In this document: positions 1 to 11,600 of the stretch, in pieces
Position numbering within the stretch: position 1 is the first letter of the stretch
Layout: every line of letters begins with the position of its first letter
From: Vitrella brassicaformis
Lineage: Eukaryota > Sar > Vitrellaceae
Assembly: GCA_001179505.1 (NCBI GenBank)
Contig: CDMY01000365.1
Coordinates: 6,276-70,275 of the forward strand
Length of the DNA stretch: 64,000 nucleotides
Direction of reading: 5' to 3'
Translations under genes and position numbers: made by a program
Notes under the pieces: generated by a model
Seen by the model: only the letters and a program-made list of their open reading frames with translations
Databases searched by the model: none
What the model was told of the DNA's origin: nothing

Positions 1-60
1 CACCCCTCCCCTCTCCCGCAACACTCTCAAACCGAGCGCCAATCACCGCCACTTGCTCCA

Positions 61-2313
61 CTAGCTGGTGACATCTTTCCTGGCCGCCATGTTCTTTCTG
101 TACAACCGCACCAGGAAGAAGGCCAGGCGTGTGACCTGGTACAGGCACAGCCCCCTCCACACGGTGGCGACAGTCACGGGTGCATTCAGCCCCAGCGACG
201 CTATGCCGCTCGCCACCTGGCTCAGCTGGAGACGCTTCATGAGATATAGATAGCTGTTGGGGGCGAACAGCTGGAAGGTGTAGACCGATGCAATGAAGGC
301 CAGCTGCCGCATCGCCAGCAGAATCCCCTCTCCCGCGCCAACCAGCGGCAGAAGCAGCAGTGACAGACCTGACGTACGCACATACGCACACAGGCCATGT
401 GTTGCTACACACGTTGCCTCAGGGCGTCATCCGCTCATCCATCCATCCATCTGCCTGCACGCTGTGTGTCTGTCCGTTGGTCTCTCACCCAGCCAGGGCG
501 ATAGGTGCCTGATTGTGCTGATGAGCTCAGCGGCCACCGCAGCATTTCCCGCCTGATTCGTGAAGAACGGCGCCCCGACGTAGGACACGAGTGAGCTGCC
601 AACTGCCACCAGTACCCCAGACACTGCGCCGAGTTGGAGCAGCCGTGTTTGAATGGGTGTTGACAGGGCCACCGATGACGCACTGACGTCCTGTGGCTCA
701 TCAGTATCGTCCTCGGCCGTCCTCGTGTAGAGGTACTTGGGAAGGTAGGCTTGTGCGGTTTGGCTGAGGGCGTCACAGGGCGGGCAGAAACACTGGTACA
801 AGTTCAGCGTCACCTGAACACACACGCAGCGGACACAAATTCTGGCCCGCCTCAGAGGCTGGTCGTGTGCATGTACTGGCTGTCTTGCCTGATGAGCGGC
901 AAGGGAGATCGCCCCAAACACCGAGGCCACGTGGGTCATGAACCCATAGAAGGACACCTTGCCGGCGAACTGCAGAAAGCACGGCCCAAAGAAGGCAAGG
1001 AACTGCCGCATTTCCGCCACGTTCGGCGGTCTGGTGAAAGCCGCCCATCGCTGCCTCCTCTCCTCGTCATCAGATGTGCCCGTCGCCCCCTCGTTGCCCA
1101 GCATGAGTGTCCGCTTGAGCAGCTGTGACGCCAGGATGATGCTGGCAAGTCCCTGGGCCACCGCAGTGGCCCATGCAGCCCCCGCGATGCCCCGCTTTAG
1201 CACGAAGACGCCGACAAAATCGCCGATCAGGTTGGTCACCGAGGAGGCCAGTGTGGCCAGGAATGGCGTCCGTGTATCCTTGAGTGCCAAGAGCGCTCCC
1301 TTGCTGCACATCATCAAGAGTGCGAAGGGCACGCTCAAGGCCCGGATCCGGACGTATGTCTGTGCGGCAGGCAGCACGGCGGCGGCGTTGGCGCTGGTAA
1401 ACGAGGAGAGGATGGGCGACGTGAAGGCCAGCAGTGCCGTCATGAGAGCCACGCCGACCACAGATGATATCCACAGGCTGGTCGATATGACTCGACGCGC
1501 TCTCCCGTACTGCTGCTGCGCGAATGTTGTGGCATATAGGTTGGTGGTCGCGATGCCCAGGAAGCCAAAGAGGTAGACGGAGGAGTCCACCACCTGCGTT
1601 GCGGGACCTAAAGCAGCCAGCTGCACCGCATCCACACGACCAACAGCAGCTGCAGACAGACAGACATACCAAACACAAGGCAAGGACACGTTGGTTGGTG
1701 GGAAGCCAGGCGGGTGTGAAGGTCTGTCTGTCTGTCTGTCTGCAGCGCACGCACCTGTATCGATGAGGCTCATTAACGGGTCCTGTATCCAGATGAGCAT
1801 GACGTTGAGCATAAACAGCAACAGTTCACCGAATGACGGCACGACAGGAGGCGCCGAAGCATCAACAGCATCAGAAGAGGGCACGTTCAGGAGAGTGGCG
1901 GCTGGATGGTGCGTTAGCTCGTCGGTCACCAAATACGCATCGGGAGGCACCGCAGTGACGATGGCTGAAGCGTCGCCAGCTGTGGGTGTGAAGAGAACGT
2001 TGCCGCCTGTCCCGGTGGCAGTGGTGTCGGTGTCCGTGGCCTGGAGGGCCTCAGGCTTCGTTTCGCTGCCCACATCTGCTACAGAACCGTAGATAGAGTG
2101 CGGCCGTCCGCCAAAATGTCGGGACGAGCAACAGAGCAATGAGCGGGATGGGGGGGAGAATGCGGGGACGGCCGACCTCTTGATAGCCGAGAGGGAGGAT
2201 CTCCATGAGGCCGCGTTGGCGCACAGATGAAAGACAAGAAGGAGGAAAGTCCTGATGGTGCGTTGAAAGCTGAGAAGCGGCACAGGAGGCGGACGAAGAT
2301 GCCGCGTTGTCAT
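61..2313 (-). CDS. MATE family multidrug/organic-cation efflux transporter
   Basis: Polytopic membrane antiporter of the MATE superfamily, which exports organic compounds by H+ or Na+ exchange. Exons 2313-1755, 1649-889, 813-489 and 368-61 add up to 650 aa in frame. After splicing the protein carries the family signatures LIDTAAVGR, the repeated bundle of hydrophobic helices, LAAHQVTLNLY in the middle, and a final hydrophobic segment. Introns are 1650-1754, 814-888 (GC donor, length divisible by three, no stop) and 369-488. I chose the ATG at 2313 because it is followed directly by a hydrophobic leader (FLLLVFHLCANAASW) and an Arg/Ser-rich stretch, which looks like a plastid or secretory leader; an upstream in-frame ATG at 2433 is possible. 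Intron 1650-1754 is packed with TCTG/CAGA repeats. The family is clear; substrate and membrane are not known. Confidence 0.88.
814..888 (-). other. GC-AG intron in the MATE gene
   Basis: Removing these 75 nt joins LAAHQ to VTLNLY, the usual MATE sequence. The donor reads CAG|GCAAG and the acceptor TTCAG. The intron has a multiple-of-three length and no stop codon in frame, so its retention would only insert 25 residues. Confidence 0.75.
1716..1742. repeat. TCTG/CAGA tetranucleotide run in an intron
   Basis: One of many such runs in the window's introns and spacers (others near 24570, 26265, 29270, 48495, 48810, 52920, 61950 and 62440). Confidence 0.8.
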
Positions 2314-2725
2314 TAGATCTAAGTCCTCTCCCCTTCTCCTCCACCCTGAGAGCGGTTTCTCCTCCTCCACAAGCAGTCGCCTCCCTGCCGTTGCGAGCTT
2401 GAGATCTCGCAAATCACGATGGATCGCATTCATCGGTTCTTGATACGTACGCGTTGATTGCACACACAGCCGCACTTATGCCCCAGAAAAGGGGAAAAGG
2501 ACTCGAGTGATGTGCATGCAAACGCGTGTCCTGGCGGAACACGCCATCCGAGCACTGACAGAAGCATGCAGCAGCACTGATCCCTATCCACTACCAACAC
2601 GCGTATGTGTGCCTTCATCCAAAGAGACACAGAGGTATGGCCACTGCGATCTGATATGCAGCGTCGCACAAACTGTAGAGACACTGGGGCGCTGATTGAT
2701 ATTTACTTGAAGGACGGCCCTGTGT
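2314..2725. other. Intergenic: MATE 5' region and 3' end of Cys-rich gene
   Basis: No convincing coding exon. It holds the 5' leader of the MATE gene and the 3' flank of the next minus-strand gene. I see no clear TATA box. Confidence 0.5.
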
Positions 2726-5114
2726 CTACTGGTCTTGGTCTTCATCGACTGTGTCGTCAGTGTCATCACTCCAGTCGTCGTAACCGGATTGCTGGCTATC
2801 ATAGTCGCCATCATCCGCCCCACCTTCTTGATCGTCGTCCGTTTCCTCATCATCTGTCGGTTCCGACTGATCCGCCTCCCGCCTGCTCTTGTTGCTGCCT
2901 CCATGAGGCAACTTGTTCCTCCTTGATGTGGTGAGATTGGCACGCTGTCCTTTTTTGCTTGCCTGACACAGCAACACAGCACCCACACGGATGAGCATCT
3001 GGTATTCACTTTCCTTCTTGGCTCACCTTGTTTGTTATCAAGACGGTCGATGAGGTCAGGTCCAGCGGAGCAGATGTGGTGACATCCGCATCCGCCTCTG
3101 CATTGGCCGTCACATCCACGCCATCCGGCGGCGGCCCCGCGGTGGTCGTGTTGCTATCTTCTGTGTGTTCTGAGAGGGAAGGGAGGGGAGGGCTGGACGA
3201 CAAGAGGGGCCGGGGAGTGGTTGTCGGTACGACAGAGGGATGCTGAGGGGATGGTGGCGGATGTGACGGCATGGCAGCTGGTGGGGCCGAGGGGTAGAGA
3301 AGATCGGGCGACAGAGTGAGGTCGATGTGTGTCAAGTTATTCTGACCGGCCGCCATGTCACCGCTTGTGTGGTTGAGCTCGGGCGCCACGGTGCCAAAGA
3401 CCGCCACGTCAAGCGATTCCACTTCCTGCTCGACCTTCTGCTGTTCCGATATCACGCGGCTCATCATCGACCGCAACTCATCCACCTCCTTGGACACGCT
3501 GAAGCGAGGGACAGCAGCGAAGAACACAGATATCTGCGTATGTGCAAGGGTGTTTTTCGTGAGCTGTGTGTACACGACGGTGCTGTTATTATCGGGCAGC
3601 CCCTGGCAGCTCTCGCACTCGATAAGGGAATCGAACAACTCCTGAGGGGCGAACGATTCCTGAGGAAACAACCAACCGACGCATTCACACATAGATGGGG
3701 CGAGAGCCTTCTCCGCCGCTTGCCTTGCCGAACATGTGCCTCGTCGGCTGTCCATTTTCATCGACGCACGTCAGCCCCAGATCGTAGTTCAGGAGATCCT
3801 GGCAACAGGACACACATGGAGTCCTTATGCTGTCGTGCATACGTGTTTGTTTGACCTCCTCACTGCAGTTGGTTTCGATCATACACGTGCCGAGACTGTT
3901 CCTCCAGGTCGCCACGCAGTCGCCAGGGCCATAATATGCCTTCTTCGGCGCGGGAGTGGTCGCACCTCACTCGCACGAGAAGCCTGAGGTCACACATCCA
4001 CCCATGCAGAGCCATCTGCTTTGTCTTCTTTTGCCTTCTCCTTGCTGTGCCAGGTACCTGACCTCCTTCATTCTGTCGTGGATGAGTGTCCGCAGCACCT
4101 TGACGCGTTCGGTGGATGTCATATTAAGCAGCTCTGGCGGGAGCGACAGCGGTGCTGGAGTGGTGGGGGCCGCCGGCACAGGTGATGGCTTGGCTGTCGT
4201 GGGCGAGACGGTCGGGGTGGGCAAAAACGTCGTCTCCTTCCCAGTGTCTGATGGCGCATTTGTCGTCTTAGCGCTTGTCGAGTCCGGGGCTGCTGCTGTA
4301 GTGGCATTTGGCTGCTGGAGCGTCTGTCTGCGCCGCTGAACTTGGCTGTGGGGAGCTGCAACATACCGATCTGCCGCGGAGCGGCCCGTGCGGACATCCT
4401 CTACACACGTAAGAGAAATACATGGACAGGAATACGAGATAGACGGACATGTATTGTGTGTGCATCCACACACCAGTGGCTATACCTCTAAGTCTGTCTT
4501 CAAATGCCAATGGCGGCAAGCACTCGTCGCAGCGTACGCCACTGTCAAAATCTTCCTCTGCGTCGGATGTGCCCACGCCGTACGAATGCAGCTGTGCCTT
4601 GTGGCCGGACGGCGAGGCGAGACGGACGCTTGTGACATCACAGAAATAGCAAGGTGTCGTGGCTGATTTGACGCCACCTTCTTTGCGTTCTTTGTCTTAC
4701 CATATGAATGCAAATTCGACGTCTGATGTGTCGATAGCGTCGTCACACTGTGTTGCGATAACGCACGAGCCACTCTTGGACCGCGACACCTTCACACAGC
4801 TCGCCGGCCCGTACCCAGCCGCGACAAGCTGAAGTGCGCTGAGAGGCTTGGACCCACGCTGGCACCACAGATGGGACACACGGCTCCACGATATACGCAT
4901 AAGGCGTTTGTGTAGATACCGTATCGTCGATTCGATGTGTCCGGAGAGATGCAGCAAGGCTGACCGGCAGCCAGCTGATGACTGGAAGAGGGCAATCCAG
5001 AGGGGACATCCAGCATCCATGGATTTTTTTACCTGCTAGCGCCAGAGTGAGCACGTTGTGGAAGCATCTCGGCAAAGGAAACCCTCTGACGGCGCACCTA
5101 CTTAGCCTCATCAT
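2726..5114 (-). CDS. Secreted Cys-rich, Thr/Pro-rich protein with a duplicated module (unknown family)
   Basis: I do not recognise the family. The proposed exons are 5114-5033, 4974-4701, 4628-4486, 4400-4002, 3965-3724, 3659-3027 and 2962-2726, giving 669 aa with all phases consistent; the 36-nt gap at 3966-4001 is unusually short and that boundary is unsure. The N-terminus is a signal-peptide-like leader (MMRLSRCAV... LTLALA). Two related Cys modules follow: the first opens YGPASCV, continues GSCVIATQC and closes FDSGVRCDEC; the second opens YYGPGDCV, continues GTCMIETNC and closes LFDSLIECESC. Each is followed by a Thr/Pro/Ser-rich mucin-like linker and a short helix rich in charged residues. 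The tail is very acidic (TDDEETDDDQEGG). The layout suggests a glycosylated extracellular or vacuolar protein; function is unknown. Confidence 0.7.
3660..3723 (-). other. GC-AG intron in the Cys-rich gene
   Basis: The donor is AAG|GCAAGC and the acceptor CCTCAG. Splicing joins HMFGK to ESFAPQELFDS, which restores the same spacing seen in the first Cys module (HSYGVG to EEDFDS). No GT donor close by keeps the frame. Confidence 0.7.
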
Positions 5115-5633
5115 GGTCCCATTTGGGATGCAGATCCAAACGTTTACAGGAGGCGGGGACAGGGTAAACTTCTACAGCCCGTGTCAGGAGCTTCCGACGA
5201 GGCACATTGAGGCGCCAAGCGTCCCGAGCAACCATGATGCAGGATCAGCTATCAGCTCCCGGCAGGGGGCTCGATGAGGAGGGGGAAGGAAAGGGAAGAG
5301 CATTGTGGACGACAGCCTAGTACAGAGGCACACAGCTAGCAGACACTGCCATGCAGACAGACATCGTTTGCGCATTCGTTGTGAGACCGATCGATCGTCC
5401 GGATGATTTCACTCCAACACGTTGGATGATGTCTCAAGCTCCCGAGTCTTTTCGTTTTTGTCCTGACGCACACGTGTCTCCCCGCACACGGACAGTAGAC
5501 TGAGTACGTCGACACAGACCACACACACTGACCAATCGTCCGAGTCACACAGGCTCCTATCTCAGTATCGTCGGCACATGCCACACGCTGACGGCCCAAA
5601 GAGAAAATAGAGTGTGACCAGATCACAGGCACA
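5115..5633. other. Intergenic: 3' flank of ferlin, 5' region of Cys-rich gene
   Basis: I see no coding exon or RNA gene here. The ferlin stop codon lies just to the right (5634) and the Cys-rich start just to the left (5114). Confidence 0.5.
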
Positions 5634-8600
5634 TCAACCCCATCTAAGCAGCTGGGACGCTAGCGCAAATTGTGCCACCACAAACAGCAGAAGTGCAAGT
5701 AGCAGCACGCAGAGGAGTGTGCATGTCGAACACTGCAGGCGCCGGCAGCATCTCCTGCCTATAAGGATCTCCAGGAACTTGCAGGGGCGCTAACAAACAA
5801 ACGCACGGAGAGCGTGTGCATCATGTCATAGGTGTCTCCATCACCTGGATGCACATGATCCATTGGACGCGCCCCTGGGGCTCTGGTAGGAAGGGGGATA
5901 CTGCACACACATGCAACCACAGTTCGTTATGACACACTATGTGTGCTCAGTCAGCTATTTGTCGGCCGACCGTTGGGCTCCTTGCGGCCCTGGCCGACTG
6001 GATTCTCTCTGGCCTGATCGATGGGCACCATTTGCAGCGAGAGGTGAAGCTTGGCGGGCTTGATGAAACTGCAAGCGCAAGAAGGATCGTTTGTCGTGCT
6101 TGTATGTGTTTTGTCGGGCGTTGATGAATGCGGACATGTTGCGCCTTCTGCCGGGGCAAAGTCCCCTCGGTCTTCGCATTCCGTCCACGATCTCCTCACC
6201 ACCACCACAGCAGCCCAGCACGTCCCGACATATATATGGGCAGCAACCAGAGTTATCACTCTTGGCTGGCGTCTCTCTTGGCTGGCGATCCAGCGAATAC
6301 CTGAATGAGACGTGTACTGCCTGTTAACTAGCTGCAGTGATCTCCTGAGTGCTTACCTGCATAGGCCGTCAATTGGCACGACTTCTTCCTCGTAGATGAC
6401 ATCGTGCGGACCTATTGTATCACAGTCGATCATACGGACCTGCGGCAAAGAAGGCAGATTTGGTGGATGCATTGATGTCCACTACAGCTTGCCTTCATCT
6501 CGACGGCGGCTGCAAAGAAATAGAATTAGTCTCTGCGCGTGTGTGTCTGTGTGAGTCTTTGTGTGGGTTGACAAATCGGCGTTTGCCATGTACCTGCGGG
6601 GAGCTTGACTGGGAACAGCATTCGCCAGTTGAAGCCTGCCGTATCGTGTGCGAACTTGTGCACGTCGGTCTTGAGTGTGATTGGATCCGCCTGCTGGTCC
6701 TCGAACGCGCGTACATGCAAGGTGATCTCGATCATCACGTCGTTGCGTTGCCCTTATGAATGAAAGCCAAGACATGCAAAGCTTCAAAGAGTGTATCCAT
6801 GCGCAGTACGTCCTGCTGACCGACCGCAATCTTGGAAGACGTCAATGTCCGTCACCTTCCAGACGATGACTCGTAACTCAAACTCAGTGGGGCTGTACAG
6901 CTCTTTGAGATCGATTTCCCTGTAGTCTTCTGACTCTTCCACCTGACAAGGTGCACATGAAATGACGTGACCGGCCATGACACGCGCCTTTCTTCTCGAA
7001 GTACCATATCGATGAAATATCTCAATGTACCAGTTGCCAAACCCGATCCGCTTTCATCCACGTGCAGCGGCATGATCTCCAGGGGTGAGCTGATACGGAA
7101 AGGCGGCAGTTCATCGTCACGCTTGCCATCGACGGCAGACTCAGTGGGTTGCTCCTTGATCGGACTGCGAGACAAGGCGACACAGACATGTCAGAAGTCG
7201 ATCGAGGTGCGTGCTGGCTACTTTTTAATCTCTTCGTCTGTCGGCTTGCAATATCTGAGTGCCATCCATCTGTCTTCGAGATCGATCGATGTCTTTCCGA
7301 TCAGTCGATTGATCAAAGCGCCTTTGTCGATGACCTGCGTACATATACCCAAACATTCATCGGAAGGCCTCCTGTCTCATCTTATCTTCCCGTGTCGTGA
7401 TACGGACTGCAATGGTCAGCATTGCATCTCCTGGTATGGTGGCGGTCATTTCTATGTGCTCGTAGAAGTCGGGATTCAAGTTTCTGTATGAGCACCATGA
7501 AAAGAACTCATTTGCAGGCCGTTTGTCCATCCTTACTCGTTGAAGACCTTGCTCGACACCACCTTCTTGCCTGCCATTGACACCTGCAAATGGAATCGGC
7601 AAAACGAAACCTGCTCCATGATTGGTTTGTCCATCTGTGACTGACTGACAGAAGATATACCTCAAGGAAAGGGTCCGATTTGCCGAACGTGTCGATATTG
7701 GTCAGATTACGGCCCGTCAACACGTAGAGATGGACTCGCACTCGCTCCTCCTTCCACGCTGTGGCGTCTCTCTTGTCCTCTTCGGTGTCAGGAATAGCGT
7801 CCGCGACTTGCGTAAGCATCACGCGGCCCTGCATGGCACCAGACATGCATGGATTGCCGATTGATTGCAATCTCAATCCATCTACGGCTCACTTTGAGTC
7901 TTGCCACTTCTTTCATCATTTCTCCCGTGACGATTGGCTCTGACACATTGCAAATCTGCTGCAGCTTCATCGCGTTGAAGTAGTCATTCGTCTGAAGCCT
8001 GCAGTCACCCATGTGGGAGGCTTGAAGGACACAGACAAGCGACAGGCAGCCCTACTCACCTATCCGCAAGTATGAGCCGTCGCTTCTGCAGCCGGAGCAC
8101 AAAGTCACCTTTCTTCACCGGCAACGCATATTGATAGCCCAGCAGCTTCCGCTCAATGCCATAATGCAGAACTGTCTCTATCCCCAAGTCCGTCTTCCCG
8201 CTTGGTCTGTCACCCTTCAAGCACGTAGCAGTGCACGTGGTGCACGTGGATCATGCCAATTTCGAGTGTATGTGTCTCAGCATCACCCACTCGCAGTTTG
8301 ATTTCCTTCAGGCGTTTCTCCAAGTCGCGTATCTCCTGCATCATGATAATGCTAAGCTGAACATGCATTCGTCCAACCAGCCAACCTGCGTACCTTCTTA
8401 ATGGTCTTCTTGGCCTTTTTCTCAGCAGAAGCCTTCAACTCCTTAATTTTAGAAGACCTCAACTCCGTAATTTTGCATTCGATTTCTTCGCATTCGATCC
8501 TGCACAAACAGATCAAACTCATCCCACGCACACACATCTCTTTATCATCAAATTGTCGCACCTGCGCGTAACTTCATCGAACTCGTGATAGGCTGTCTCG

Positions 8601-11600
8601 TAGACCCAGAAGCCAGATTCGCGCGGGAAGCGAAGATCAGAGCTGGGGACGTCGACACGATAACAGGTGCCATCGTCATCCTTGATGACCATCAAAAGCT
8701 CTCCTGCGCTCCTAGACTCGGCCGTCTGAGCAGGAGGTTGGCATTTACTGCTGCTCCAGACCACGCTACCTGTAGAGTCGGTGAGGTTGAACAATGAAAA
8801 GAGTGTTCAGCCTGTGTGAGACGATGGGGTACCGGTGAAGCCTTTGACCGTCTTGATCTCCACGACGTTCATTGACAGCTTCCCGTCAAACCACATTCTC
8901 AGCCGTGCCAGAATGTGCGACCTGCCTGCTCTTCTTGTGGCTTGATCACGTGGCCAACTGGCCGGATGAAGGTCAGCAAGTTCACGTCCGAGTTGTCGTC
9001 AGGGGGTTCAGCCTTGGCGGGCTGTGCTGATCCTCCTCGGCGTCTCCATCCTCCTCATCTCAAGATACGCTTTGTGGTCCCACCCTTTCTTCTCCAGGTC
9101 CTTAATGACAAGGATTGGATTCTGAAAAGGCTCGTTTCCATCCTGAAATTGGTTGTCGGCGTTGAACGATTGCCACTAAATGCACACAAAAGGCACCACT
9201 ATCTCTCATCGTCCTGTAGACAAGTTTGACAAACCTCATTCTCCTCCTCCTGGGCTTGTTGCTCCACCTGCATCTTGTATGGAAATACTTGCGATTTGAT
9301 GCTGAAGAGCTCGTGTGAGAACAATAATCGTCCAACAGTGACATCCGGGGCATACCACAGCCCCCCAGATTTTTCTACATGGCATCACACGAGCTGAGGG
9401 ATGGGCATTGAGTCTTCTTATATTACCTGCATAGACATCTACGGTGACGTCGATCTTTCGCTCACACACTACGGGCAGTCGACTGAGGCCCCAGTCGTTT
9501 GTATTCGATGCCAAAGCTCTTGTCTCATTCGTGTCGTGAGCTTCGTCGTCCAGCAAGTGATAATCGTGCAGGGGCACCGACAGCGAGGCCTCATATTTGA
9601 ATGGCCCAAGGCCAATCAGCCTAAACTTGACGTCTGGCAGTAGTCGGCTTGGGGTTCCCCGTTTGTCAAACTGCAAATCACACACCACACGGCAGAAGGA
9701 GTTCGTGTATTAAGGCATGCAGGCAAGAAAACGCATGGTTGGAGCTTGCTCACCTGCAGATACTTCAGCATAGGCGCGTGAAATGGTGGTGACGACACTC
9801 GAATGCCGACGGTGTCCATTCCGTGTTTCGTGTCATGCCGAGGATGTCTCACATTGCGGGCAGGCGAGTTGTCGTTGGGCACCTGTTCAGTGTAGTGCCG
9901 GCTTAGACACCCTCAATTGATTGAGTGTATGATTCATTACCTCCAGAGGTAAGCGTCTGTCTGAATCCGTCTTCAATCGCGTGCCTGAAGGCGGTTCCAT
10001 CGTCAATTCATAGCCAAATACTCGCGGCGCCAGGCCGCGTAGACCAAGGATGTCCATGGACAGCTGCAGCACCTCTTCTTGGCCTGGAGGCCCGCGACAG
10101 ATGCAATGATTCACTTTAGTCGTCTTCTTTTGACATCGCACCTGTCAGCTGTTTTGTGATATCATATTTCTCAGGCGTTGTCGTCTTGATGGATTCTGGA
10201 CATTCGCTGGGTGAAAGAGAAGAGCAATGCAATCATCAAATGGTCCTCCCTTACATCTGCGGAGACCATACCTTGAGAAGCCAATGCACGCCAGCATTTT
10301 CGCGTTGTGCTGCCACCTGCTCCGCTGACTTTTGCTGACGCGAAGACAAGAACGCATGAAGAGAAGAACGCATCGTCACCGTACACATCCACTCTGGCTT
10401 CATTAGGCAGTGTGCGTACAAGTCCAATTTCTCGAAGTCTTCGTATCGGATTGAGTCTCCGCTGGCCAGGTCATACCACTTGGGCTCATGCGCTTCATTC
10501 AAATCCAAAGGCTGTGTGCAGGGCAGTGAGCAACCAAACGCACGCAGAGACAGGAGGACCGACAGAGTAATGGGGTGCAACAGAAGCCGAGCCAGCATGT
10601 GTATAGGCAAACAGACCTTCTTTGTTTTGTCGAGGTCGATCGGGTTCCACTCAATAAACTGCCCCATTTTCTCAGATGTCTGCAGACAGACAAAACATGT
10701 CAGCAACACACGCCCTTCATTTACACTGTGACAAGCTGTATACTCCGTTGTCCCAATCAGAAAAGCGCAGCAACACAGGCGGGAAATGAGGCCGTGTAAG
10801 CGGATCAAGCGAGAAAGGAACGACCACTCTGTGCAACCATGATGGGTTGCGAGTCCTGACAGGGGGATTCTTCGACGGGTCTTGGGATTCCACACGCTGA
10901 CAAAATGTCGATACATGAGACAATCAACTGAATTATTGAACAGACCCTTACTTTGTCGTCCACCCAGATCTCCCAGAGGGGGTCGACATTGCCATCCTCG
11001 TCCTGTGCCGGAAGATTCCTTCCTTGCAGCAAGTCCACGTGCAGATACATATTTGGAGGAGAACTGTCCGCTTTTTCTGCTTTGTCGCCACCAGCAGCAT
11101 CAACATCTGCTTCGTTTTGTTCCTTGTCTCGCGGCTTACATCCACAGCAGCCATCGCCTTTAGGCGTGACTTGCTTGGCGTCCAACTGTGGCATGGGGGG
11201 CGGGGGCGAAGGGAGAGGTACACCGGACTCCACATCATCTTGACCGTTTCTTGGAGCGGGCTTCCCTGCTATGTGGACTCGTATCTCTCCCTTCACTGTA
11301 TTTGGAGCACCAGTGTGTGCATCACTTTCAGCTCGGCATGCCCAAGAAGACAGCCAGCGAAGGCTGAGGAAAAGAACGCCTTCCGGAGGGCTGCAACAGA
11401 CTGGATCATATACATGCAGATACATAATGCTGCGAGACACTGCTGATATATACCGCTCCGTACTTGATCGTAACGAAGCTGCATGCAGTATAAGAGGACG
11501 CAAGACATGTGAGCTAGGAAAGCAGATTCAGGGCAGGCTGCGCCAGTGGTTTCTCAATGTACCTGGATCCAAGTCTCTTTCTCTGCCGGCTGTGACTGCT

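Noticed and set aside
427-2475. A 682-codon uninterrupted minus-strand frame as one exon
   Set aside because: It runs through two introns (1650-1754 and 814-888) and past the third donor; its first codon is GTG. The spliced model restores MATE motifs.
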